From an uncultured Ruminococcus sp. (lineage in GTDB: Bacteria; Bacillota; Clostridia; Oscillospirales; Ruminococcaceae): a DNA stretch of 42,026 nt. This document shows, piece by piece, positions 17,591 through 24,867 of the stretch. Numbering within the stretch: the stretch's first letter is position 1; each line of letters starts with the position of its first letter. Under the pieces are notes generated by a model, which was not told the DNA's origin, searched no databases, and saw only the letters and a list, made by a program, of their open reading frames with translations. The translations under genes were made by a program, and so were the position numbers. The stretch covers positions 1 through 42,026 of the forward strand of contig CACZGM010000043.1 in the NCBI GenBank assembly GCA_902780695.1, given 5' to 3'.

Positions 17591-18311
17591 AGTAAGCGCC
17601 CCTTTCGTTCTTCTTTTCTTTCATTTCCGTTATCATCGTCGTATATGCGGTGCCGTATTTTGAGAAGGATACCTGTCTTATCCCGCCTTTGCTCAACAGC
17701 TCCACAAGCCACATCGGTATAGCTCCCGCGCACTTTATCTCCATGAGCGACTGTCCGGGCTCCAGAAGCTGTCTTCCGGAGGGACGTGACGTGAGCCGCA
17801 CATTGTCCGTTCTCCAGAGGATATTGCGGTCGAATGTCACCCGCAGGTTCGGATCTTCCTCGCAGAAGTATGCGCTTCTGTCGTAGCAGATGTACATTGC
17901 CGGTATCAGTCCTCCGTAATACCTTACGAAGTAGTCTATCTCGCGTTCGATCTGTCCGTCTTTCGGAAGCTGCGTTCTGCCGCTTATGAATCCTGCCGCT
18001 TCATCCTGTGAAAGAGATATGCGGCGCTTGTACACTATGCCGTCGTACTTCTTTTTCAGCTCCATGAAGACCTTTCCGTCCTCTTTGACTCTGCCGTAGC
18101 TGCGTATGCGGAATTTTTCCTTATACACCGGCTTTTCGAGAGATCTGCGTATCAGCCGGAAATCCGGTGTGTCGCAGTAAATGTTGCATATCGTGCTTTC
18201 ACCGTGTTCATCGGGTATCATCCGGCTTGTAAAAGCCTCTTCGAGCATCGTTCTCTGCGCCGGGGTCACCATGAATTTGATCTCCGCTCTTTTGAATGTT
18301 GTGATATCCAT
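17583..18311 (-). CDS. VTC-domain (polyphosphate polymerase-like) protein
   Basis: A 242-residue soluble protein of the triphosphate-tunnel fold. The tunnel-lining charged strands are visible in order: KRAEIKFMV (residues 8-16), YKEKFRIRSYG, VFMELKKKYDGIVYKRR, YDRSAYFCEE followed by LRVTFDRNI, and LMEIKCAG near residue 195. In yeast Vtc4 this fold makes polyphosphate from ATP. The bacterial homologues are mostly unproven, so polymerase activity is inferred. An aaggag ribosome site lies 6 bases before the ATG. The upstream region has Pho-box-like hexamers, which would fit phosphate control. Confidence 0.87.
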   Translation of the reverse strand: MDITTFKRAEIKFMVTPAQRTMLEEAFTSRMIPDEHGESTICNIYCDTPDFRLIRRSLEKPVYKEKFRIRSYGRVKEDGKVFMELKKKYDGIVYKRRISLSQDEAAGFISGRTQLPKDGQIEREIDYFVRYYGGLIPAMYICYDRSAYFCEEDPNLRVTFDRNILWRTDNVRLTSRPSGRQLLEPGQSLMEIKCAGAIPMWLVELLSKGGIRQVSFSKYGTAYTTMITEMKEKKNERGAYCA

Positions 18312-18362
18312 TGCGTTCTCCTTTATGTATCGGCTTATGCCGTTGTCGGTTTCTATGGCTTT

Positions 18363-18405
18363 ATTATAAATGCCGAACTTTAAATCAACTTAAACTTTAT
18401 CTGAA
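18363..18405 (-). promoter_or_regulatory. Candidate response-regulator (Pho-box-like) activated promoter of the VTC operon
   Basis: On the - strand three hexamers, TTCAGA, TTTAAG and TTAAAG (18400-18405, 18389-18394, 18378-18383), are spaced exactly 11 bp apart. A TATAAT box (18363-18368) lies 9 bases downstream, and no good -35 box is present at 17 bp. Direct repeats with 11-bp period ending about 10 bp above a -10 box are the layout of PhoB/PhoP-activated promoters. The match to the TTNACA consensus is only partial, so this is a candidate. Confidence 0.35.
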
Positions 18406-18469
18406 GATTGTGTGAAAAAAACGAAGCCCGGTATCGGCACCCAAAGTTCAAAAACCGGGTCTGATATAG

Positions 18470-18498
18470 TTGACTTTCATTAAAAAACGTGTTATAAT
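18470..18498 (+). promoter_or_regulatory. Sigma-A-type promoter of the GH9 gene
   Basis: TTGACT (18470-18475), a 17-base spacer and a perfect TATAAT (18493-18498). Transcription would begin about 30 bases before the ATG at 18537. A weak CCCGG/CCGGG dyad lies just upstream (18425-18459), possibly an operator or a remnant hairpin. Confidence 0.75.
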
Positions 18499-18536
18499 AA
18501 ATTGACTATCTGTAATAAAAAAGGGGGAGTACTCTA

Positions 18537-20204
18537 ATGAGCAATGTTTTCTTTGACGGAAAAAAAGAAGTATCTAACGGCAGACCGCAGATATTTGTCG
18601 ATCAGGCCGGGTATTTTCCCGAGAGCCGGAAGACCGCGGTGCTCCCGTTTCCGGCAGATATGTTCTCAATAGTGGACGAAAACGGTGAAAAGTACTTTGA
18701 GGGTGCAGTGAGCCATTTCGGATATGACGAGTGCTCCGGCGACGATGTTTATATCGCCGATTTCTCGTCCTTCAAAAGAAGCGGCAGCTACCGTATCTCC
18801 GCGGGGGGAGCTCTTTCCGCGCTTTTCCGCATAGGACACGGCGTTTACAGCAAGCTCTTCCGCGATACGGCAAAGGCATTCTATTATTTCAGATGCGGAT
18901 GCTCTCTCGACGAAAAGTATGCCGGTGAGTATATTCATGATATCTGCCATACCGCAGAGGCGAAGATATATAACGGGGAAGGGACTGTCGATGTCACCGG
19001 AGGCTGGCATGATGCCGGAGACTACGGCAGATACGTCACACCCGGTGCCTGTGCCTGCGCGCAGCTCCTGTATGCGTACAAGCTGTTTCCGAAAGCGTTT
19101 GACGGGCTTGACCTCAATATACCCGAGAGCGGTTCGGGCGTGCCGGACATATTGAGCGAATGCAGATATGAGCTTGAATGGATGCTGAAAATGCAGCGTG
19201 AGGACGGTGCGGTATATCATAAGATCACTACCATGCGTCATGCTCCGTTTATTATGCCAGAAGATGATAAGGAGCAGCTTATTGTGTTCCCTATAAGCTC
19301 TATGGCTACTGCCGATCTGTGTGCGGTGTGCGCTCTTGCGGCAGGCATTTACCGTCCGTTTGACAAGGTATTCTCGGACAGACTCGCTAAAGCTGCTGAT
19401 CTGTCGTACCGCTGGCTCAAGGCCAATCCCGATTTTGTTGCTTTTCATAATCCGAAAGGGTGCGATACCGGACTTTACGGTGAGTCAAGCGATGTTGACA
19501 ACAGATACTGGGCAGCGGCGGAGATGTTCGTGCTGACGGGAGACAAGCGTTATTCGGCGGATTTTGTGAAGCTGTACCATGAGGGCTTCGACCGCGACGA
19601 TTATGTGCGTGTGGCTCTCGGATACAGCGTTATCGGTGGACTCGGCTCATTGGCATATATCCTCTGCGATCATGAGGGCAGGGAAAACGCCGTGGCAAAT
19701 GCTCTCAAGGAGCAGTTCTCGAATGAGGCATACTGGCTGCGCGACAAGTCGAAGGCAAGCGGTTACGGCGCTTCAATGGAGGACTGGGACTACTACTGGG
19801 GCAGCAATATGGTGCTTCTGCAGCATGCGATGAAATTCATACTTGCCGCGAAGTTTACCGGAAACAGCGAATTTTACGGGTATATCGAGGAGCAGATCCA
19901 TGTGCTGCTCGGCAGGAACCCTCTTGGTATAAGCTATGTAACGGGAACCGGAGAGTACCGGTGCGAAAATCCGCACTACCGTATAGAGGAGAGCATACCC
20001 GGTCTTGTTATCGGAGGGCCGAATCGTGAACGAAACGATCCCGCCGCGGTAAGTCTGATACCGGAGGGTACACCGCCGATGAAGTGCTTTACCGACAACA
20101 AGGACTGCTACTCGCTGAATGAGGTCACGATCTATTGGAACTCTCCGGCAGTGTTTGTTCTCGCGTACCTGACAGGGTATGCCGATAATAGCGGGAGCTT
20201 GTGA
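18537..20204 (+). CDS. Glycoside hydrolase family 9 enzyme, probably cytoplasmic cellodextrinase
   Basis: A 555-residue beta-1,4-glucanase-family enzyme. Residues about 20-100 form the N-terminal Ig-like domain common in GH9 (IFVDQAGYFPES, YRISAGG), followed by the alpha-barrel catalytic domain. The catalytic base pair is in GGWHDAGDYGRY (Asp159, Asp162) and the general acid Glu529 in LNEVTIYWNSPAVFVL. DYYWGSN and VLLGRNPLGISYVTGTG are also family blocks. There is no signal peptide, dockerin or carbohydrate-binding module. It therefore probably acts inside the cell on imported cello-oligosaccharides (inference). A ggggga ribosome site lies 8 bases before the ATG. It appears to be monocistronic. 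Confidence 0.92.
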   Translation: MSNVFFDGKKEVSNGRPQIFVDQAGYFPESRKTAVLPFPADMFSIVDENGEKYFEGAVSHFGYDECSGDDVYIADFSSFKRSGSYRISAGGALSALFRIGHGVYSKLFRDTAKAFYYFRCGCSLDEKYAGEYIHDICHTAEAKIYNGEGTVDVTGGWHDAGDYGRYVTPGACACAQLLYAYKLFPKAFDGLDLNIPESGSGVPDILSECRYELEWMLKMQREDGAVYHKITTMRHAPFIMPEDDKEQLIVFPISSMATADLCAVCALAAGIYRPFDKVFSDRLAKAADLSYRWLKANPDFVAFHNPKGCDTGLYGESSDVDNRYWAAAEMFVLTGDKRYSADFVKLYHEGFDRDDYVRVALGYSVIGGLGSLAYILCDHEGRENAVANALKEQFSNEAYWLRDKSKASGYGASMEDWDYYWGSNMVLLQHAMKFILAAKFTGNSEFYGYIEEQIHVLLGRNPLGISYVTGTGEYRCENPHYRIEESIPGLVIGGPNRERNDPAAVSLIPEGTPPMKCFTDNKDCYSLNEVTIYWNSPAVFVLAYLTGYADNSGSL

Positions 20205-20209
20205 GAGAC

Positions 20210-20454
20210 GGGGCTTGACCCCCTAAACAAACTGCTGTATTTCAAAGCTGTCATCTATGGACGGGTGCATACCGAAACGCAGTTGGGTTGGTTAAAATTC
20301 CGTTAATAAAATCAAACATCTTGCTGTGACTATCATAGCAAGATGTTTTTGCGTTAATAAAAAACGGAATCTTTGCCAACCCCCATTCATTTCTTGCAGA
20401 GCGACCCATTGATGCGGCTTTGAAATACTGCATTTATTTAGGGTGTCCAGCCCC
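20210..20454. repeat. Imperfect palindrome of about 245 bp (MITE-like element)
   Basis: The left arm and the reverse complement of the right arm align along most of their length. Matching pairs, read from outside in, are GGGGCTTGACCCCCTAAA with GGGGCTGGACACCCTAAA, then TGCTGTATTTCAAAGC with TGCAGTATTTCAAAGC, then CATCTATGG with CATCAATGG, then GTTGG followed by ATTCCGTT on both arms. The centre is a perfect 11-bp stem. No open reading frame of note is inside. This is the shape of a miniature inverted-repeat element. No clear target-site duplication was seen. Confidence 0.75.
20315..20350 (+). terminator. Hairpin at palindrome centre, likely GH9 terminator
   Basis: AACATCTTGCT (20315-20325) pairs perfectly with AGCAAGATGTT (20337-20347) across an 11-base loop. 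A run of T follows (20345-20349). It is the first strong hairpin with a T tract downstream of the GH9 gene, so it could serve as its terminator. Confidence 0.5.
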
Positions 20455-20497
20455 CTTTTTTAAAGGGGGTTGGCGGGGTCACAGGGGCAGAGCCCCT
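20451..20497. repeat. Two adjacent GC-rich hairpins downstream of asnB
   Basis: CCCCCTTT/AAAGGGGG (20451-20469, 3-base loop) is followed by AGGGGC/GCCCCT (20483-20497, loop AGA). Both stems are perfect. They lie just past the asnB stop on the - strand. Neither has a clear T tract in that direction, so they may act as mRNA 3'-end stabilisers or be dispersed repeats rather than classical terminators. Confidence 0.6.
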
Positions 20498-20521
20498 TCT
20501 CTGAAAGCCTCTCAAAGTTTT

Positions 20522-22357
20522 TCAAAACTCTATTTCCGGGTCATACCGGCGCAGCCAGATCTCAAGCTGTATAAGGTAGGCGAACATCTGCGGTGTGGTC
20601 ATGAGCTGTCCGTACCAGTTTTCAGCGAAGCTGCTGCCCTCGGTAGCAATGAGCTCGTCTATTCTGGCTTTGTCGAGTATCGCTGTAAGCCGGCAGTCCG
20701 GTTCTTTCATAAGCCGGACGAATCTGTCAAATACCAGTCCGGCATAGGTAGGATTGTGAGTCTTTGGGTACGGCGATTTTCTGCGCCAAGCCACATCGTG
20801 GGGCAGATACTTCTCCGATATTTTGCGGACAAGCCCCTTTTCACGCCCGCCGAGCGATTTCATCTCCCACGGGATATTGTATGCGTACTCAGCTATCCTG
20901 TGGTCGCAGAACGGCACACGCACTTCGAGTCCGTGTGCCATGGAGCATCTGTCCTTGCGGTCGAGGAGTGTCTGCATGAACCAGTAGAAGTTCAGCAGGA
21001 ACATACGCCGGCGAGCCTTCTCTTCGATGCTGTCCGAGTCGAGTACCGACAGAATATCCGATATCGAACTGTCGGCTGCGTTTCTCACATAATCCGCAGG
21101 GTGCAGTTTCGCGGCAAGCTCCGGACGAAGCAGTCCGGCACGCTTTTCTGTAGATCGAGCCCACGGGAAACCTTCCGCGAAAAGAAGCTCCGGCTTGTGG
21201 TACCACGGGTATCCTCCGAAGATCTCGTCCGCGCATTCGCCGCTTACCGCTACCGTGAAATCGCGCTTTACCTCGCGGCAGAACAGATACAGAGAGCTGT
21301 CGATGTCTGCCATTCCGGGGAGGTCACGGGCTTCCGCCGAAGCATCAAGCGCTTCCGCAAGAGCAGGCGAATCTATGATAATGTTCGTATGTTCCGAACC
21401 TATGAACGCACTCATCTCATCTATCCACGGTGCGTCTTCGTCCGGCTGGAATGCAGACGCTCTGAAGTTCCTGCGGTTATCCTTGTAGTCTATCGAGTAT
21501 GTGTGCAGCCGTCTGCCCTCCGATGCATAGCGGCGTGCCGCGATCGCGCTGATAAGGCTTGAATCAAGTCCGCCCGACAGGAACGTACACAGCGGGACAT
21601 CGCTAACAAGCTGGCGTTCAACACTGTCCTTTATCAGCCAGCCGAGATGCTCCGCGGTCTCGGAAAGGCTCTCGCTGTGCGGAGCGGCTCTGAGCTGCCA
21701 GTAACGTCGCTTTTTCAGTCCTGCCGGGTCAAATACGGCGCATTCTCCCGGCTTTAATTCTTCTATCCCGCTGAATACGCCGAGTCCGCCTTTCCTGGCG
21801 GGTCCGAGCAATATCAGCGAAGCTGCGCCTTCTTCGTCTATTGCCGGTGTCACCTTCGGGCAGGCAAACAGTGCCTTTATCTCCGATGCGAAAACGATAC
21901 CGCCGTTATAGACGTGGTAGAACAGCGGCTTTACGCCGGCTCTGTCACGGGCAAGAAACAGCTTTCTGTTCATCTTGTCCCATACTGCGAACGCATAGAT
22001 GCCGTTGAGACGCTGCAAACAGTCCCCACCCCACTCGGCATACGCTTTCAGCAGCACCTCGGTGTCACTTGCGGTATCAAATGTGTGTCCGAGGTTCTTC
22101 AGCTTTGAGCGAAGCTCCGATGTATTGTACAGCTCGCCGTTATATACTATTGTATATATGCCGTATGTCATAGGCTGAGAGCCGTTTTCCGGATCTATGA
22201 CGCTAAGGCGCCTGTGAGCGAGCAGACATCCGTTATCGCGGAAGCTGCCCTTCGCGTCGGGACCCCTGTGAGCGACAGCCGCGCTCATGGCTTCTATCAC
22301 GTCCCCGTATTCTTCAAGACTGTTGTTCATATCAGTCCAACCTGCTATTCCGCACAT
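20522..22357 (-). CDS. asnB: Asparagine synthase (glutamine-hydrolysing) AsnB
   Basis: Converts aspartate to asparagine with glutamine and ATP. I chose the start at 22357 because it gives MCGIAGW with Cys2 as the amidotransferase nucleophile, and a GGAGG ribosome site lies 9 bases upstream; the longer open frame to 22564 is not needed. The N-terminal glutaminase domain shows AHRGPDAKGSF, VYNGELYN and the TYGIYTIVYNGE strand. The C-terminal synthetase domain has the ATP loop FLSGGLDSSLISA, and ECADEIFGGYPWYH. The length is 611 residues. The homologous asnO/asnH types cannot be excluded, but the product class is clear. Confidence 0.93.
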   Translation of the reverse strand: MCGIAGWTDMNNSLEEYGDVIEAMSAAVAHRGPDAKGSFRDNGCLLAHRRLSVIDPENGSQPMTYGIYTIVYNGELYNTSELRSKLKNLGHTFDTASDTEVLLKAYAEWGGDCLQRLNGIYAFAVWDKMNRKLFLARDRAGVKPLFYHVYNGGIVFASEIKALFACPKVTPAIDEEGAASLILLGPARKGGLGVFSGIEELKPGECAVFDPAGLKKRRYWQLRAAPHSESLSETAEHLGWLIKDSVERQLVSDVPLCTFLSGGLDSSLISAIAARRYASEGRRLHTYSIDYKDNRRNFRASAFQPDEDAPWIDEMSAFIGSEHTNIIIDSPALAEALDASAEARDLPGMADIDSSLYLFCREVKRDFTVAVSGECADEIFGGYPWYHKPELLFAEGFPWARSTEKRAGLLRPELAAKLHPADYVRNAADSSISDILSVLDSDSIEEKARRRMFLLNFYWFMQTLLDRKDRCSMAHGLEVRVPFCDHRIAEYAYNIPWEMKSLGGREKGLVRKISEKYLPHDVAWRRKSPYPKTHNPTYAGLVFDRFVRLMKEPDCRLTAILDKARIDELIATEGSSFAENWYGQLMTTPQMFAYLIQLEIWLRRYDPEIEF

Positions 22358-22677
22358 ACCGATTACCTCCAATATTGTAGATCTTCTGCCGCATTTTATC
22401 TTATACAGCGGGAGCGAAAGCGGATCTCCGATCTTTTTCGCTGTAACGGATTTTTTCATATTATATGCCGCCGTGCATGAAGTTGACACTTTGAGAACAA
22501 CTGTAAGGCATAATTGCCAAAAAATCTGATGGGATTTGTACAAATTCGACAAAGATAATATCATAATTCAAAACCCCTTGAAAAAAAATCAAAAGTAAGG
22601 TATAATAGTTGTTGTATGAAAAGATATTCCGCTAAATAAAAAAGAACAACGGAAGTCAAAAGAAGGAGATAATGAAA
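22358..22677. other. Divergent asnB/pgi intergenic region
   Basis: This 320-base stretch contains the pgi promoter (22578-22606) and probably the asnB promoter. A TATAAT box on the - strand at 22460-22465 would give an asnB leader of about 95 bases, though its -35 region is poor. The leader could fold into a nested hairpin (AGCGAAA/TTTCGCT enclosing GATC/GATC), which sits well before the ribosome site. I see no T-box motif and no small gene. Confidence 0.5.
22578..22606 (+). promoter_or_regulatory. Sigma-A-type promoter of pgi
   Basis: TTGAAA (22578-22583), a 17-base spacer and a perfect TATAAT (22601-22606), about 70 bases before the pgi start. Confidence 0.75.
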
Positions 22678-24015
22678 ATGGCATTGAAGGTCAACGACAA
22701 ATACCTTGCGTCTTTCGTTTCGGAGCACGAGTTCAGGGGCATTCAGCCTGCTGTCAGCGCTGCTCACGAGTCACTGTCCGCAAAGACCGGGCTCGGAAAT
22801 GATTTCCTCGGCTGGACAACACTTCCCGCCGATTATGACAAGGACGAGTTCGCAAGGATAAAGGCTGCCGCGGAAAAGATCAGAAAGAACAGCGAGGTGC
22901 TGCTCGTTATCGGTATCGGCGGTTCGTATCTCGGCGCGAGAGCCGTTATCGAGGCTATAAAGTCAAGCCTTTACAACTCACTTAAAAAGGATACCCCCGA
23001 GATCTACTTCATCGGCAACACCATAAGCCCCACATATCTTAATGAAGTGATATCCCTCGTAGAAGGCAGGGACTTTTCGGTAAACATAATCTCGAAGTCC
23101 GGTACTACCACAGAGCCCGCTCTTGCTTTCAGAGTATTCAGAGGAATGCTTGAAAAGAAGTACGGCACAGAGGGCGCAAAGGAGCGCATCTTCGCTACGA
23201 CAGACGCGAAGAGAGGAACGCTTAAGGAGCTTTCCGACAAGAACGGATATGAGACATTCGTTATCCCGGACAACGTAGGCGGAAGATTTTCCGTTCTCAC
23301 AGCTGTGGGACTTCTCCCGATAGCAGTTGCCGGATGTGAAATCGACGCTCTCATGAACGGCGCAGCTGCCGCAATGAACGATTATAACGATCCGGATATA
23401 AACAAGAACGACTGCTACAGATACGCAGCTATAAGAAACATTCTGTACCGCAAGGGCAGAGCGGTCGAGATGCTCGTAGCTTATGAGCCCTCTTTCGCTA
23501 TGATGAACGAGTGGTTCAAGCAGCTCTACGGCGAGAGCGAGGGCAAGGACGGCAAGGGTCTCTTCCCGGCAAGCGCCGTGTTCTCAACAGATCTGCACTC
23601 CCTCGGTCAGTTCGTTCAGGACGGCTCGAACATACTGTTTGAGACCGTTGTACAGTTCGGTAAGGCACAGAAGGATTTCTACATAGAGAAGGATCCCGTG
23701 AACGGCGACGGACTCAACTTCCTCGCGGATCAGAATATGTCCGTTGTTAACCGCAAGGCGTTCGAGGGAACTGTTCTCGCACATACGGAGGGCGGCACAC
23801 CCAATATCGTGCTTGAAGTTCCGGAGATGAACGAGTACGAGATCGGCTACATGATCTACTTCTTTGAGAAGGCGTGCGCGATATCCGGATATATGCTTGG
23901 AGTAAATCCGTTCGATCAGCCCGGCGTTGAGAGCTATAAGAAGAATATGTTCGCTCTCCTCGGAAAGCCCGGCTATGAGGACAGAAAGTCCGAGCTTGAA
24001 GCAAGGTTGAACTGA
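22678..24015 (+). CDS. pgi: Glucose-6-phosphate isomerase
   Basis: Interconverts glucose 6-phosphate and fructose 6-phosphate in glycolysis. Family blocks include [17 protein letters not shown] near residue 80, the sugar-phosphate-binding [34 protein letters not shown], and the C-terminal [19 protein letters not shown]. The length is about 445 residues, the short form usual in Firmicutes. I prefer ATG 22678 (MALKVNDKY) over 22672, because the aaggag ribosome site is 9 bases from the former and only 3 from the latter. Confidence 0.96.
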   Translation: MALKVNDKYLASFVSEHEFRGIQPAVSAAHESLSAKTGLGNDFLGWTTLPADYDKDEFARIKAAAEKIRKNSEVLLVIGIGGSYLGARAVIEAIKSSLYNSLKKDTPEIYFIGNTISPTYLNEVISLVEGRDFSVNIISKSGTTTEPALAFRVFRGMLEKKYGTEGAKERIFATTDAKRGTLKELSDKNGYETFVIPDNVGGRFSVLTAVGLLPIAVAGCEIDALMNGAAAAMNDYNDPDINKNDCYRYAAIRNILYRKGRAVEMLVAYEPSFAMMNEWFKQLYGESEGKDGKGLFPASAVFSTDLHSLGQFVQDGSNILFETVVQFGKAQKDFYIEKDPVNGDGLNFLADQNMSVVNRKAFEGTVLAHTEGGTPNIVLEVPEMNEYEIGYMIYFFEKACAISGYMLGVNPFDQPGVESYKKNMFALLGKPGYEDRKSELEARLN

Positions 24016-24078
24016 GCCGGCAGGCTCTTAACCGGCGAAAGCCTATAAAACAAATCAAAACAAACGGAGGACATTATT

Positions 24079-24480
24079 ATGGTAAAATTAATCGCAGGTA
24101 AAAAGGGAGCGGGAAAAACAAAGCTTCTCATAGAGGCGATCCATAAGGCTGAAAAGGAGAGCAAGGGCAATGTTGTTGCTATCCAGTACGGTTCTTCCCT
24201 GAACGTTGACATTTACCACAAGATCCGCCTCATCAATATCGAGGATTACAAGATCAATGATTACGATGATATGTATGGCTTCATCGCCGGAATGCTTGCA
24301 TCTAACTATGATATCACAGATATCTTCATTGACGGTACTCTCCGTATCGTAGGCCGTGATCTCGAAAAGGTAGGAAAAATGCTCGACAGGATCGCCCTTA
24401 TCACGGAAAACGTGACTGTAACATTCACGATCTCCGCTGAATCTGCGGATTTCCCCGAAGATGTGAAAAAATATCTCTGA
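24079..24480 (+). CDS. Small P-loop protein of unknown function
   Basis: A 133-residue soluble protein with Walker A motif GKKGAGKT at residues 7-14 and a Walker-B-like hydrophobic strand ending in Asp (DIFIDGTL, about residues 79-86). It is short for an ATPase, with a single compact alpha/beta domain and no other motif I recognise. Similar proteins are sometimes labelled PilT-like in Clostridia, a label not supported by length or motifs. A GGAGG ribosome site precedes the ATG. It follows pgi by 63 bases with no strong terminator between, so it may be cotranscribed with pgi. The rpmF promoter lies just after its stop. Confidence 0.85.
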   Translation: MVKLIAGKKGAGKTKLLIEAIHKAEKESKGNVVAIQYGSSLNVDIYHKIRLINIEDYKINDYDDMYGFIAGMLASNYDITDIFIDGTLRIVGRDLEKVGKMLDRIALITENVTVTFTISAESADFPEDVKKYL

Positions 24481-24486
24481 TAGCTA

Positions 24487-24515
24487 TTGACAAATAATGA
24501 TATTTATGCTATAAT
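24487..24515 (+). promoter_or_regulatory. Strong sigma-A promoter of rpmF
   Basis: A perfect consensus TTGACA (24487-24492), 17-base spacer and TATAAT (24510-24515), giving a leader of about 70 bases. The leader contains a direct repeat GTGCAT (24535-24540 and 24546-24551). Confidence 0.85.
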
Positions 24516-24591
24516 ATCAAGCGTGCCGATTTTAGTGCATATTTGGTGCATTAAGTCATAAATATCGTTAGTATTAAGGGAGGTGCGAATA

Positions 24592-24777
24592 ATGGCAGTT
24601 CCGAAGAGAAAAGTATCAAAGGCAAGACGTGACAAGAGACGTTCACAGGTATGGAAGTTATCTGCACCTGCTTTTTCACGCTGTGACAACTGCGGCGAGC
24701 TCAAGCTTGCACATAGAGTTTGCGGCAACTGTGGTTATTACAAGGGTAAGGAAGTCATCGCTCACAGCGAGGCTTGA
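24592..24777 (+). CDS. rpmF: 50S ribosomal protein L32
   Basis: A 61-residue basic ribosomal protein. The N-terminus [17 protein letters not shown] is characteristic. Two Cys pairs, CDNC and CGNC, form the zinc ribbon, so this is the zinc-binding form. ATG 24592 was chosen because it follows GGGAGG by 8 bases and removes a spurious three-residue extension. The usual upstream partner, a DUF177/YceD gene, is absent; instead the gene has its own promoter and terminator. Confidence 0.97.
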   Translation: MAVPKRKVSKARRDKRRSQVWKLSAPAFSRCDNCGELKLAHRVCGNCGYYKGKEVIAHSEA

Positions 24778-24804
24778 GTACCGAAAGTCTTTACGCAGGA
24801 TCAT

Positions 24805-24836
24805 GCAGCGGTGCCGGAAAGGCATCGCTGCTTTTC
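24805..24836 (+). terminator. Intrinsic terminator after rpmF
   Basis: GCAGCGGTGCC (24805-24815) pairs with GGCATCGCTGC (24821-24831), with one G-U pair and loop GGAAA, followed by TTTT. It lies 28 bases after the rpmF stop and just before the ribosome site of the next gene. Confidence 0.8.
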
Positions 24837-24867
24837 TGTTTGATAAGGCACGAAAGGAGTGAGGTCC

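Larger units (their letters stand above)
20205..20521. other. Intergenic region made of nested inverted repeats
   Basis: This 317-base stretch between the convergent GH9 and asnB genes contains no credible gene. Almost all of it is inverted-repeat DNA: the long palindrome at 20210-20454, whose central hairpin could end GH9 transcription, and two GC-rich hairpins at 20451-20497 near the asnB end. Confidence 0.8.

Noticed and set aside
18425-18459. CCCGG/CCGGG dyad as a terminator of the VTC operon or GH9 attenuator
   Set aside because: It lies upstream of both genes, the stem is short with a long loop, and there is no T tract.
20420-21562. Open frame of 380 codons on the + strand
   Set aside because: It lies antisense inside asnB, starts in repeat DNA, has no ribosome site, and its translation is rich in Arg, His and Cys without any motif. 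asnB itself has clear motifs.
22358-22464. T-box riboswitch or leader peptide for asnB
   Set aside because: The in-frame extension and hairpin were considered, but no T-box core sequence or intrinsic terminator hairpin is present before the ribosome site.
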